NCBI GenBank assembly: GCA_040743155.1
Contig: JBFLJU010000001.1
Coordinates: 310,001 to 374,000 of the forward strand
DNA length: 64,000 nucleotides
Direction: 5' to 3'
From: Cycloclasticus sp.
Lineage (GTDB): Bacteria > Pseudomonadota > Gammaproteobacteria > Methylococcales > Cycloclasticaceae
The stretch's first letter is position 1. Every line of letters begins with the position of its first letter. The notes beneath the pieces were generated by a model, which worked only from the letters and a program-made list of their open reading frames with translations, had not been told where the DNA came from and ran no database searches. Below, one piece after another: positions 35,554 through 44,837 of this stretch. The translations under genes were made by a program, and so were the position numbers.

Positions 35554-36456
35554 ATGTCTAAAAGTATCATGCGCATAGAAAAAGATATTGATCATCGTAC
35601 TAATGTACGTGATGATTTGAGAAGCGATATAGCGGACTATTATGACCAAAGCTATTGGGATTACAGAACCTCTTGGTTAAACAGTAAGAATTTAGCTATT
35701 CATTATGGTTATTGGGCTGATGATACACAGTCACATAGTGATTCTTTATTAAAGATGAATGAGGTGTTAGCTGGCCAATTAGACCTAAAGCCTGGCGATC
35801 ACGTTCTTGACGCGGGTTGCGGGATTGGTGGTAGCTCTATCTGGTTAGCTGAAAACTTTGGTGTGAAAGTGACAGGCATTACTATTTCACCGACACAAAT
35901 TGACCAAGCTGTTAAGAATGCAAAGAAGCGCGGGGTAGACCATCTAGTTGACTTTAAGCTGGAGGACTATACGCAGACGTCCTTTGATGATGAAAAATTT
36001 GATCACGTTTGGGGTTTGGAGAGTGTTTGTTATGCGCTTAAAAAGTCAGACTTTGTTAAAGAGGCGCATCGTGTGTTAAAAAAAGGCGGCTGTTTTGCAG
36101 TCGCTGACGGCTTTGCTAACAAGCGCGATGTAACGCTCAAAGAATGGAAACATGTGCTAAAAGTCTTGAATGGCTGGGCTATGCCGAATATGTCTACGCC
36201 AAGTGAGTTCGAGGCTTTTATGAAGGGCAGTGGCTTTACAGATATATATTATCGAGATATTACAAAAAATACGTTGCCGTCATCTAAACGACTGTATTAC
36301 ACGGCGTTGTTAACGTACCCAATGGAAAAGGTTATGAGTGTTTTGCGTTTAAGGTCTTCGGTACAAAGCGGAAATTTTGATGCTTGTTTCGGCCAATATC
36401 ATGTTTTGCATGACGGGATTGGCTGCTATGGTTTGTTTTCTGCAAAGAAAGCGTAA
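35554..36456 (+). CDS. SAM-dependent methyltransferase
   Basis: This class I methyltransferase has 300 residues. Motif I reads VLDAGCGIGGSS (84-95), followed by VTGITISPTQID and a post-motif with WGLESVCYALKKSDFVKEAHRVLKKGG. It resembles the gamma-tocopherol / sarcosine / sterol-type small-molecule methyltransferases, but the acceptor is unknown. The start is six bases after the YqaA stop, so it closes the copper-locus operon. Methylation of a quinone-like or lipid acceptor is possible, but nothing here proves it. Confidence 0.85.
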   Translation: MSKSIMRIEKDIDHRTNVRDDLRSDIADYYDQSYWDYRTSWLNSKNLAIHYGYWADDTQSHSDSLLKMNEVLAGQLDLKPGDHVLDAGCGIGGSSIWLAENFGVKVTGITISPTQIDQAVKNAKKRGVDHLVDFKLEDYTQTSFDDEKFDHVWGLESVCYALKKSDFVKEAHRVLKKGGCFAVADGFANKRDVTLKEWKHVLKVLNGWAMPNMSTPSEFEAFMKGSGFTDIYYRDITKNTLPSSKRLYYTALLTYPMEKVMSVLRLRSSVQSGNFDACFGQYHVLHDGIGCYGLFSAKKA

Positions 36457-36477
36457 GCATAGCTACACTTACGCTTT
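36448..36477. terminator. Candidate bidirectional terminator after the copper operon
   Basis: Ten-base arms at 36448-36457 and 36468-36477 pair perfectly around a ten-base loop; AAA precedes and TTT follows. It overlaps the methyltransferase stop and faces the convergent lipoprotein gene. The T-run is short. Confidence 0.55.
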
Positions 36478-36492
36478 ATTATTGAGTGACGA

Positions 36493-37053
36493 TTAAGGTC
36501 TAAAAAGGGTGATATCTTTTTGACGTTTGTTCCATTCTTTATAAGCTAACAAGCTTAACGATGTGTCCTGATAGGTCATCACAAGCTGAAGCTTTTCTGG
36601 AGTCAGTGATCGTTCACACTCGATGGTGACTTCACGTTGGTTGTCTTCACGAATTTTCCATTTATTGCCCTCTTCAGTTACTTTAAGCGCAGACGTATCG
36701 CCAAGAGAGGCCAGTGTTTCTTTAATTAATTCTTGACGTTGTAGCATACAGCTTTCTTTTGCTACTTCTCGGGCGCCCTTTGTTTTAATGCCGTAAATAG
36801 TGTGAGTGTTTGGTGTAATTGAATAAGTGTAAATAACAAAGTGAGGGTGTGTTGGTTGCGGTGTAAAGTCGAAAGCTTTATTGTCAATAATATAACCCTC
36901 AGGAAGACCTCGGCCTTGCTCACCAATATTTACACCAAATGCTCCCTGTATTTTAAATACCTTGTTTGGGTCCGATGTGGCAGTTTGCTCGCCGCAGGCT
37001 GATAGTAGTAAGGTGAGTGAGGCGATGGCCAGTAAGTTTTTTAAAATATTCAT
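36493..37053 (-). CDS. Predicted lipoprotein of unknown function
   Basis: This 186-residue protein has a lipoprotein signal (lipobox LSAC, lipidated C20). The rest is soluble, with a beta-rich middle and an internal Cys pair (CMLQ, CERS). I recognise no family. The copper operon is convergent with it and it stands alone, with about 280 bases of untranslated spacer on its other side. Confidence 0.65.
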   Translation of the reverse strand: MNILKNLLAIASLTLLLSACGEQTATSDPNKVFKIQGAFGVNIGEQGRGLPEGYIIDNKAFDFTPQPTHPHFVIYTYSITPNTHTIYGIKTKGAREVAKESCMLQRQELIKETLASLGDTSALKVTEEGNKWKIREDNQREVTIECERSLTPEKLQLVMTYQDTSLSLLAYKEWNKRQKDITLFRP

Positions 37054-37333
37054 AGTGAAGTGACTCTATTCGTTGTTTTGGACGGTCTAATGTGATGAAT
37101 TTTACCGCTATAGCCGATGCATAGCATAGATGTTTTCACGTTTATCCCACGTCAAACTATATGAAAACGACTAAGCCGGTTTATATGTTCGAGAGATACC
37201 GCGATAGTACATTTTAATATAAGTCATCAGATACGTCGTTTAACCGACAGTGACACAAAATGACGGGCAAGCTCTTTTTATCACCTATCTAGGTTCAAAA
37301 AACTAAAAGCGGCTCAATAGAGAAGGTGGTTTT

Positions 37334-39145
37334 CTAATGCTGCCTTTCTCCATATAGCTTTGCGTACAGGCCTTGCTGTTCAATTAGACTGTCGTGACTG
37401 CCTTGTTCGCTAATCATGCCATCTTCAAAAACATAGACATGATTAGCCTGCTTTACGGCACTTAATCGATGCGCGATTATAATGGTGGTTCGACCGTGTA
37501 AAAACTTTTTCATGGCCTTGTGTAACTGAAATTCGGTTTCGCTATCGAGTGCTGAAGTGGCTTCATCTAAAATGACCACCTTAGGCTTGCTGAGAACCAT
37601 CCGTGCAACAGCCAGTCGTTGACGCTGCCCACCAGATAACCTCACACCCTGACGTCCTACAAGCGTATCAAGCTGTTTTGGCATTTCCTCGATAGTTGTT
37701 TTTAGTTGAGCGATAGCGAGTGCGTTCCACAACTCGTCATCACCCAATATTCGTCCCATGCATAAGTTGTCGCGTACCGAACTATTAAATAATACGGGGT
37801 GTTGAAGAACCGTTGAGACGTTGTCTCGCACGGTATCAAAACCAATTTTATTGATGGGTATATTATCAAAGTAGATCATACCTTGACTGATGGGGTATAA
37901 GCCGAGCAAGGCTTGGACTAGCGTGGATTTGCCGCCACCACTAGCGCCGACTAAGGCAATTTGTTCGCCAGCTTTGATGTTAAGCGTAACACCATTAAGA
38001 ACGTCCGATTGGCCGCCGTATGAAAAATGTATGTTTTCCATTTGAATAGAGACGGTGTTCTTTTTACTGAACGGGTTCACTTGATGCGGATAACGGGGCT
38101 CATCGTTTAAAGCAATGAGTGAATTGATTCGTCCAAGCGCTGCTTTAGCGGAGAAAAAGCTTAGTTGAACACTGAGTATTTCTTGTACGGGGCCCATCAT
38201 AAACCACAGATAACCAAAAACGGCAAACATCTGACCAATGCTTAAATCTGAATAAACCACCATAAACATCGCAATAGCGCGGAAAACATCAAAACCGAAT
38301 AAGAAAACCATAAAACTCAATCGGTTTGCGGTATCACTTTTCCATGAGTAACTACTAGCACGCGTTTTGATGGTGCTCGCTTTTTCCGTTAACAAAGCCG
38401 TGTAATGTTTGCTTCTATTATTAGCGCGAATTTCTCCAATTGCGTCTAGCGTTTCGGTTAATGATTGCTGGAAGTCCTCAAAGGCTAAATTTTCATTAGC
38501 TTTTAAGTGTTTAACGCGTTTAGCAAATATGGTGGTGAAATAGATCACAGCCGGGTTAAGGAAAAGAATAAAAAGTGCCAACTGCCAGTGCATCCAAAGT
38601 AACACGGCGGAGGTTCCAATAACGGTCAAAATGGCGACCAGTAGTTTGCTGGTCGTACTACCGATGAATTGATCGATGGTTTCAATGTCGGTAATAAAAT
38701 GACTGGCAACGGTGCCACTTCCAACCGTCTCAAAATCGGCCATAGAAATATATTGCAAGCGGTGCAATATGTTTTTACGAATTTGAAAAGTAATATCCTT
38801 AGCGGTGAGGGTGAATAAGCGCGTTTGAATAACGTTAAAACTAAGAGATATGCCGCGTAATAACAGCGTTAATAGCAGTAAGGCGCAAATATAGAGGACA
38901 GGACCATGCCAAGCTAGGGGAGATATTGCTTGGATAGCTTGAATGGCAATAGCTGGTTGATTTAGTAGTACCTCGTCAACTAATAAGGGCATTAAAAGAG
39001 GGACAGGTACACTCGCTAGAACCGCTAACATAGCAATGATATTGGCTTTAATTAAGGAGCGTCTATGTTTTTTCGCCATCTCTAACAAAGTCTGCCAGCG
39101 GTAGGCAGAGTGAGAGGTATTGTGTTTTGCTCGACTTGATAACAT
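37334..39145 (-). CDS. ABC exporter with fused membrane and ATPase domains
   Basis: This type IV ABC exporter half-transporter has 603 residues. The six-helix membrane domain covers about 25-330. The ATPase domain has Walker A GASGGGKST, signature LSGGQRQRLAVARM and Walker B VVILDEATSALD. It is similar in layout to MsbA, MdlB and HlyB without the peptidase. No membrane-fusion or substrate gene is adjacent, so it could be a homodimeric lipid or drug exporter. It is monocistronic and divergent from the gene at 39316. Confidence 0.92.
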   Translation of the reverse strand: MLSSRAKHNTSHSAYRWQTLLEMAKKHRRSLIKANIIAMLAVLASVPVPLLMPLLVDEVLLNQPAIAIQAIQAISPLAWHGPVLYICALLLLTLLLRGISLSFNVIQTRLFTLTAKDITFQIRKNILHRLQYISMADFETVGSGTVASHFITDIETIDQFIGSTTSKLLVAILTVIGTSAVLLWMHWQLALFILFLNPAVIYFTTIFAKRVKHLKANENLAFEDFQQSLTETLDAIGEIRANNRSKHYTALLTEKASTIKTRASSYSWKSDTANRLSFMVFLFGFDVFRAIAMFMVVYSDLSIGQMFAVFGYLWFMMGPVQEILSVQLSFFSAKAALGRINSLIALNDEPRYPHQVNPFSKKNTVSIQMENIHFSYGGQSDVLNGVTLNIKAGEQIALVGASGGGKSTLVQALLGLYPISQGMIYFDNIPINKIGFDTVRDNVSTVLQHPVLFNSSVRDNLCMGRILGDDELWNALAIAQLKTTIEEMPKQLDTLVGRQGVRLSGGQRQRLAVARMVLSKPKVVILDEATSALDSETEFQLHKAMKKFLHGRTTIIIAHRLSAVKQANHVYVFEDGMISEQGSHDSLIEQQGLYAKLYGERQH

Positions 39146-39315
39146 AAGGCCTAAACAGATGTTTTAAAAATCATATGAAATATTTTAAATGATCATGAGT
39201 GAACTATGTTGTGCCATTAATGGTCAATTGCCTGGAAGCTGAAAAGCGTTTGATTTTTGCTATGCTTGCACAGCGAGTGAGATAGAATAAGAACCAATAT
39301 TAAGGAGAAATTTTA

Positions 39316-39852
39316 ATGTTTACCCACCTACTGCAAATTGCATCATTTAAATCAAAACCACAGAATTTTGAGAGTCCTGTATGGGTTATTTTACTTTTGG
39401 CTACTATGTTTGTTGGCGTGCAAGGTTACGCATTAAGTTTATCACCAGGTAATGAACTTATAAGAATGTTCGTGGCCAGCAGCATAAAGTTAGTGGTTGT
39501 TGCTGGGATATTGTATGTGTGGATTCGATCTGTTGACGCGGGCTCTTATTTTAAATCGACGTTAGTTGTTATTATTTTCGCCTCATTACTGACGGAAATC
39601 GTCAAGTTGCCACTCTCTACGATGATACGGCAGACGGAGCAAGATGCTGATGTGGTGATGGCTATTCTCTACTCGCTACCACTGTGGGGGGTGATCGTTT
39701 GGCAGTATTGGGTCTGGTTTTATGCGATGAAAGAATCATCAGAGCGTTCGAAAACAGAAGTTATTACTATGATGATTACACTGATATTGATTTCTGAAGT
39801 GGCGGGCTCTGTTTTAAGTAAAATTGGTGGGCCTGTGGAGGGGTTTAGTTAA
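39316..39852 (+). CDS. Multi-pass membrane protein, possibly Yip1-like
   Basis: The 178-residue protein has about five predicted helices (near 26-44, 52-70, 80-100, 112-132 and 148-168). The layout and the STMIRQTEQDADVV loop suggest a Yip1-like membrane protein, but I do not recognise a definite family. The start has AAGGAG eight bases upstream. The stop is directly followed by the ATG of the ZapG-like gene, so the two are co-translated. Confidence 0.6.
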   Translation: MFTHLLQIASFKSKPQNFESPVWVILLLATMFVGVQGYALSLSPGNELIRMFVASSIKLVVVAGILYVWIRSVDAGSYFKSTLVVIIFASLLTEIVKLPLSTMIRQTEQDADVVMAILYSLPLWGVIVWQYWVWFYAMKESSERSKTEVITMMITLILISEVAGSVLSKIGGPVEGFS

Positions 39853-40371
39853 ATGGGTATCGATTTAATGTTGGGTTTGGTTATCGGGCTGGTATTGGGT
39901 TTTGGTTTGTCGCTATTCTTTAATAAAGGAAATGAGAGCGCATCAAAGTTAAAGGAGTTAGAAACTAAACACGAGAAATACCGTAAACAAGTGGATGATC
40001 ACTTTGTTAATACGGCCGTGTTGTTTAAAGGCTTAACCAACCAATATCGTGATGTTTATCGTCATATAGCTTCTGGTGCTGGTGAATTATGTTCTGAGGA
40101 GGCAAAAGCAATCCAAATTGATTTAGAAGAAACGGCTTTGCTTGCCACATCATCTGCTGAAATTGAAGTTGCTGAGCAATTGCAGTCCGAGGTTTCAAAT
40201 GAATCAGTGGAAGGCAGTGAGCCGCTTGATAGCGATATAGCTGAAGCTGTTGAACGATCAAATGAAGCCTCAATAAAGGATGACGATGAAGTACCACTTG
40301 CAAGTGAAGTGGAGATGCCCGCTGACCTTGCAAAAGAAATAAAAAGTCAGGCAAGTAAAAAGGGTAGTTGA
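39853..40371 (+). CDS. ZapG/YhcB-like (DUF1043) inner-membrane protein
   Basis: This 172-residue protein has one N-terminal helix (6-22), a basic coiled-coil segment (about 27-50, KLKELETKHEKYRKQVDDHF) and the conserved LFKGLTNQYRDVYRHIA region near 57-73, followed by a long acidic, low-complexity tail. E. coli ZapG (YhcB) links division and envelope growth. The core is well matched, and the tail is longer and more acidic than in E. coli. It starts directly after the previous stop. Confidence 0.85.
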   Translation: MGIDLMLGLVIGLVLGFGLSLFFNKGNESASKLKELETKHEKYRKQVDDHFVNTAVLFKGLTNQYRDVYRHIASGAGELCSEEAKAIQIDLEETALLATSSAEIEVAEQLQSEVSNESVEGSEPLDSDIAEAVERSNEASIKDDDEVPLASEVEMPADLAKEIKSQASKKGS

Positions 40372-40433
40372 ACTTTATTCAGTAATGACAGGCTTATTGC
40401 TAGTGATTTTTAGGCTGTAAGGAAAAGGGGTGG

Positions 40434-41357
40434 TTGAGTTTGTCTAACGCTGCAAAAGCCGATATTTGGTTGATACTCGTCACTATATTAGGGGCTGTTG
40501 GCTGGGTGCTTTCAAAAGAGGCTGTCTTGCAAATGCCGCCTTTTTTGTTTATCAGCTCGCGTTTTTTGCTGGCTGGTTTATTACTATTGGCAGTCGGCTT
40601 TGGCCAATTTCGGGCTTTGAGTTGGAATCAATATAAACAAGCTATGTTGGTCGGGAGTATATTCGCCATTGGAATGTGCTTTTGGATCATGGGCTTGTAT
40701 ACAGGTGTCAGTATAAGCGTTGGAAGCTTTATAATGAGTTCAGCGGTTATCTTTTCACCGATTATTGCGAATATTTTTTTTAATGAAAAGGTGCCCATTA
40801 GTACATGGAGCTCTATGCCCGTAGCCTTGTTGGGGCTGGGCTATCTGACACTAACAGAAGGTTTTGAGGTGCAAAAAGGGCAGCTTTTATTTATTTTGTC
40901 GGCACTTTTTTTAGCCCTGTTTTTTGTGTTGAATTCTCGAGCAGCAAATCACCATGAAGGCGCTGGTGCTAATGAGAAAGTTCCTGCGTTGCCATTAACG
41001 ACCATTTCACTGTTGACGGTGGGCGTGTCAGTAGCTTTTGTATCTTTTGCAATGGAAAGTTGGTTATCTGCGGCAGAAAACTTTTCAACTAACTTGCTTG
41101 CTTGGGTGTTAGCGAGTGCCTTTATAGCAACGGCGTTACGTTTTTTTATGCAAACCTATGCACAGAGTCTATCAATGGCCAGCCATGGAGTAGTCATTAT
41201 GGTTGTCGAGCCGATTTGGACGGCACTGTTAGCAGCGGCATGGTTTGCTGAAAGCTTGTCAGGAAATGACTTAATAGGTTGCGTGCTTATTTTTGCCGCC
41301 GTTATCATTATTCGCTGGACCTTAATACAAGGTTTATTTAAACGCTCTACGGGTTGA
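40434..41357 (+). CDS. EamA/DMT-family transporter
   Basis: This ten-helix transporter of about 307 residues has two EamA repeats: WVLSKEAVLQMPPFLFISSRFLLAG (near 22-46), and a second repeat starting near 165. The family exports metabolites such as amino acids or nucleotides, and the substrate is unknown. The start is a TTG, either at 40434 or two codons later at 40440; an AAGGAAAAGGGG tract lies just upstream, and no ATG gives the conserved N-terminus. Confidence 0.85.
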   Translation: MSLSNAAKADIWLILVTILGAVGWVLSKEAVLQMPPFLFISSRFLLAGLLLLAVGFGQFRALSWNQYKQAMLVGSIFAIGMCFWIMGLYTGVSISVGSFIMSSAVIFSPIIANIFFNEKVPISTWSSMPVALLGLGYLTLTEGFEVQKGQLLFILSALFLALFFVLNSRAANHHEGAGANEKVPALPLTTISLLTVGVSVAFVSFAMESWLSAAENFSTNLLAWVLASAFIATALRFFMQTYAQSLSMASHGVVIMVVEPIWTALLAAAWFAESLSGNDLIGCVLIFAAVIIIRWTLIQGLFKRSTG

Positions 41358-41529
41358 GCCGTAACCAAGACCCAGAATATTTCTTAATATCGCGCCAGCT
41401 CAGCCAGTCAGCAACTTGTTGTAAAAATCTTTGCTTGTCAGCTGACAAAATGATTCATTGAGCGCTATAAAATATTACATTATCCCTTTAAAATATAGCT
41501 TTAAACTTGATTAACCAACTGGTAACCAT

Positions 41530-42729
41530 ATGATCATTAAACCAAAGACTCGTGGCTTTATCTGTACAACAGCGCACCCTGTCGGCTGTGCCGAGAATGT
41601 AAAAGAGCAAATTAGAATTACGCAACAGCAAGGCGCTGTGGATGGTGGCCCTAAGAAAGTGCTCATTATTGGTTCATCGAGTGGTTATGGCATGGCTTCT
41701 CGAGTTACCGCGGCGTTTGGTTCGGGGGCTGCAACAATTGGTGTGTTTTTTGAAAAACCAAGTACAGAAAAAAAGACGGGCTCTGCTGGTTGGTACAACA
41801 CTGCTGCATTCGATGCTGAGGCGAAAAAAGCAGGTTTATATGCTAAGCATGTTAATGGCGATGCTTTTTCAAATGAAGCAAAACAAAAAACAATAGATTT
41901 AATAAAAGAAGATCTTGGCCAAGTGGATCTAGTTGTTTACTCACTGGCCTCGCCAGTTCGTAAAGTCCCAGGTACGGATGACTTGGTTCGTTCATGTTTA
42001 AAGCCCATAGGGGAAACATATCGTTCGACTGCGATTGATACTAATAAAGACATTATTATTGAAGCAGAAGTGGAACCGGCTACAGAGCAAGAGGTTAAAG
42101 ACACCGTCACCGTTATGGGCGGAGAAGACTGGGAGCTTTGGATGAATGCACTTATTGATGCCGATGTGCTTTCAGAAGGCTGTCAGTCTGTTGCCTATAG
42201 CTATATTGGAACCTCAATTACCTGGCCTATCTATTGGGATGGTGCTTTGGGTAAAGCAAAAATGGATTTAGACCGAGCCGCAAAAGCCATTGATAGCAAA
42301 CTGAAAGGATCAAATGGAGGGGCTAATGTAGCGGTCTTAAAATCTGTTGTGACACAAGCTAGTTCTGCCATTCCTGTTATGCCACTTTATATTTCAATGG
42401 TATTTAAGGTGATGAAGGAAGCGGGTATTCACGAAGGCTGTATCGAGCAAATAAATCGCCTGTTTAGAACGCAGTTATTTAATGGCGGGGCCGAACAGAA
42501 CTTAGACGATGCCAATCGTTTACGTTTAGATGATTGGGAATTACGCGATGATGTTCAACAACAGTGTGTCGATATTTGGCCAGCTGTTACAACAGAAAAC
42601 TTGTTCGAACTAACCGATTACGCGAGTTATAAGGAAGAGTTCCTTAACTTATTTGGTTTTGAATTAGCGTCCGTTAATTATGATGACGATGTCAATCCAT
42701 TGGTAGAGTTTGATTTAGAAACTCTTTAG
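41530..42729 (+). CDS. fabV: NADH-dependent trans-2-enoyl-ACP/CoA reductase FabV
   Basis: FabV performs the last reduction of each fatty acid elongation cycle and is resistant to triclosan. The 399 residues contain the NADH site [12 protein letters not shown] (48-59), YSLASPVRK (137-145) and the catalytic Tyr-8x-Lys pair, Y235 and K244, matching the positions reported for the Yersinia enzyme. A weak ribosome site precedes the ATG. It is monocistronic, with about 170 bases of spacer on the left and none of the other fab genes nearby. Confidence 0.96.
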   Translation: MIIKPKTRGFICTTAHPVGCAENVKEQIRITQQQGAVDGGPKKVLIIGSSSGYGMASRVTAAFGSGAATIGVFFEKPSTEKKTGSAGWYNTAAFDAEAKKAGLYAKHVNGDAFSNEAKQKTIDLIKEDLGQVDLVVYSLASPVRKVPGTDDLVRSCLKPIGETYRSTAIDTNKDIIIEAEVEPATEQEVKDTVTVMGGEDWELWMNALIDADVLSEGCQSVAYSYIGTSITWPIYWDGALGKAKMDLDRAAKAIDSKLKGSNGGANVAVLKSVVTQASSAIPVMPLYISMVFKVMKEAGIHEGCIEQINRLFRTQLFNGGAEQNLDDANRLRLDDWELRDDVQQQCVDIWPAVTTENLFELTDYASYKEEFLNLFGFELASVNYDDDVNPLVEFDLETL

Positions 42730-42784
42730 TAACGGTATTTAAACATTAACGTAAAATGCTTGGTTGAGCAGGCAAATATTTTTT

Positions 42785-43579
42785 ATGGATAAAAGAGACG
42801 CGCACATCATTGTGTTAGGCAATGAGAAAGGAGGGACAGGGAAGTCAACGTTGGCTATGCATATCGTTGTCGGTCTGCTTGAGGTTGGTAAAAAAGTAGC
42901 GGTGATCGACTTAGATTCACGGCAAAAAAGCGTTGCTCGATATTTACAAAATAGGCAAACTTTTATGGCTAATGGCGGCGCTAACGTTGCTATGCCCGAT
43001 TTCAAAGTTGTTAAGCAATCCCATGCAAGTTTGGTAAAAGATAGGGAAATTGAGGATCAAAAAAACCTGCAAGCAGGCTTAGATGCGTTCAACAAAGAGA
43101 TGGATTTTATTGTTATTGATTGCCCTGGCAATGACACCTACCTGTCGCGCTTGGCACATGCGCTTGCCGATACGCTAGTGACCCCATTGAATGATAGTTT
43201 CATTGATTTAGATTTGTTGGGTGAAATATCAGCATCAGATTTCCAAGTAAAAAAACTTAGTTTTTATACAGAAATGGTTTGGGAAAGCCGGAAGTTTCGA
43301 TCAGCAAGTGGTCGGCCGCCGATGGATTGGGTTGTGGTGCGTACGCGATTAGCTTCACTTGGCTCACGAAATAATAAACGTGTGCATGATGCACTCGAAG
43401 CACTGCAAAAACGGATTATGTTTCGTTATGTGCCGGGTTTATACGAGCGATCTATCTACAAAGAATTGTTTCCGAGTGGTCTAACAATTTTGGATCTTGA
43501 AAAGGCGAATAGTTTGTCTCACGTAGCTGCTCGGCAGGAAGTTCGCTCGTTAGTAGACAACCTGAATTTGTTTGAATGA
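42785..43579 (+). CDS. MipZ-like ParA-family ATPase
   Basis: This deviant Walker A ATPase has 264 residues. It tracks alphaproteobacterial MipZ closely as I remember it: NEKGGTGKSTLA at 13-24, KVAVIDLDSRQKS, DFIVIDCPGND, TPLNDSFIDLDLLG, MDWVVVRTRLASL and RSIYKELFPSGLT. MipZ positions the division plane in Caulobacter; here the function is open. The ATG at 42785 is taken over a TTG at 42764 because it fits the family N-terminus. It overlaps the SprT-like gene by four bases. No parB or ftsZ is near. Confidence 0.88.
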   Translation: MDKRDAHIIVLGNEKGGTGKSTLAMHIVVGLLEVGKKVAVIDLDSRQKSVARYLQNRQTFMANGGANVAMPDFKVVKQSHASLVKDREIEDQKNLQAGLDAFNKEMDFIVIDCPGNDTYLSRLAHALADTLVTPLNDSFIDLDLLGEISASDFQVKKLSFYTEMVWESRKFRSASGRPPMDWVVVRTRLASLGSRNNKRVHDALEALQKRIMFRYVPGLYERSIYKELFPSGLTILDLEKANSLSHVAARQEVRSLVDNLNLFE

Positions 43580-44088
43580 GCGAGGCATTAAGTCAAACAC
43601 AGAAAAAAATAGTTGTTGATGAGACAAGTAAGTTTATTAGGCTAGCTAATCAGCTTTTTCAAGCAAATTATCCACTCATTCCTGTTCAGTTTGACTTAAC
43701 CGGGCACACCATTGGAATGTATAAACAATGGAAGAATAAAAAAGTTATTCGTTATAACGAATTAATATTTTCAAAATATTTTGAAGAGAATGTTAGAGAT
43801 ACTGTGCCACATGAGGTGGCGCACTATATTGCAGGTATGCAATATAGTAAAAAAGTGGTCCGTCCACACGGGCTTGAATGGCGCTCAATTATGGCGCAGT
43901 TCGGGGCGGATGCGAGTCGAACGGCGCGGTATGACTTAACGGGTATTCCAAAACGACAGTACTCAACAATACCGTACCGGTGTAGCTGTCAGGCACATCA
44001 ATTGGGTATTCGAAGACATAATAAGGTGACCCAACGAAAAACAGACTATTACTGTCGAGATTGCGGGGATCTTCTCAAGGCGGTATGA
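43576..44088 (+). CDS. SprT-like zinc metalloprotease
   Basis: This protein has 170 residues. The metalloprotease motif HEVAH (near 77-81), with a downstream HGLEWRSIM third-ligand region, and a C-terminal zinc ribbon (CSC...CRDC) are the SprT family plan. Eukaryotic SPRTN relatives cleave DNA-protein crosslinks; the bacterial function is less clear. The start overlaps the MipZ-like stop (ATGA) and the stop overlaps the next start (ATGA). Confidence 0.9.
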   Translation: MSEALSQTQKKIVVDETSKFIRLANQLFQANYPLIPVQFDLTGHTIGMYKQWKNKKVIRYNELIFSKYFEENVRDTVPHEVAHYIAGMQYSKKVVRPHGLEWRSIMAQFGADASRTARYDLTGIPKRQYSTIPYRCSCQAHQLGIRRHNKVTQRKTDYYCRDCGDLLKAV

Positions 44089-44327
44089 GCTGGTTCGTTT
44101 ACATTATCGAGGCGAGTGATAATAGTTTATACACCGGCATCACGACCGATTTAGAGCGGCGTTTTCAGCAGCATTCTTGCGGTACGGGGGCGAAATACTT
44201 TAACGGCCGAAGCCCCGTTAAATTTGTGTATACGGAAGTCGCTGATAATAGAAGTCGCGCCAGTGTACGGGAGGCGCAGATAAAGAAATTAACGAGGGCG
44301 CAAAAGCAGCAATTAATTATGCGTTGA
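44085..44327 (+). CDS. GIY-YIG domain protein (YhbQ-like)
   Basis: This small single-domain GIY-YIG nuclease family protein has 80 residues: FVYIIEASDNSLYTGIT near 4-20, LERRFQQHSCGTGAKY, and a C-terminal basic helix with AQIKKLTRAQKQ. The ATG at 44085 overlaps the SprT stop (ATGA) and is preferred over an earlier TTG. Family members act on DNA near damage, which fits the neighbouring SprT-like protein; this is inference. Confidence 0.88.
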   Translation: MSWFVYIIEASDNSLYTGITTDLERRFQQHSCGTGAKYFNGRSPVKFVYTEVADNRSRASVREAQIKKLTRAQKQQLIMR

Positions 44328-44383
44328 ATTTCGTGATTTAACCTCCATATTTAAAGCATCAATAAGGAATTAGAATTAAAACC

Positions 44384-44818
44384 ATGTCAGATTCAATAAA
44401 GGTTGTCTGTGTGAACTGTGATGCAGTTAATAAATTACCCAGCGATAAACTAAATGCCGGTGGAACCTGTGGCAAATGTAAGAAAAAGTTATTTGCTGGA
44501 AAATATGTGACCTTAAAAGCGGCAAATGCACAGAGGTATTTTGAGCAAAGTGATATTCCGGTAGTGGTTGACTGCTGGGCTAGTTGGTGTGGCCCGTGTA
44601 AATCATTCGCACCTACATTTGATCAGGCAATAAAAAAGCTAGAGCCAAAAGCACGGTTTGCCAAGTTAGACACTGAAAAAGAACAGCGCTTAGCGGCTCG
44701 CTTTCAAATTAGAAGTATTCCGACGTTGTTGGTGATGAAAAACGGTAAAGAAGTGGCTAGGCAAGCCGGTGTTATGAATTTATCTCAGTTTGAGCAATGG
44801 TTAAAGCCTTATCTTTAA
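44384..44818 (+). CDS. trxC: Thioredoxin 2 with N-terminal zinc ribbon
   Basis: This 144-residue thioredoxin has the trxC-type extra zinc finger (VCVNCDAVNK and CGKCKKKL, four Cys at about 9-36) and the redox site WASWCGPCKSF near 66-76. The conserved cis-Pro segment IRSIPTLLVMKNG follows. Thioredoxin 2 is an oxidative-stress disulfide reductase in the cytosol. It follows the GIY-YIG gene after about 55 bases, with a poorly spaced AAGGA upstream. Confidence 0.94.
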   Translation: MSDSIKVVCVNCDAVNKLPSDKLNAGGTCGKCKKKLFAGKYVTLKAANAQRYFEQSDIPVVVDCWASWCGPCKSFAPTFDQAIKKLEPKARFAKLDTEKEQRLAARFQIRSIPTLLVMKNGKEVARQAGVMNLSQFEQWLKPYL

Positions 44819-44837
44819 TGCTAGCAAGCAATTAGGC

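Noticed and set aside
40025-40354. Minus-strand frame with Leu/Gln/His-rich low complexity
   Set aside because: It is the antisense shadow of the acidic tail of the ZapG-like protein.
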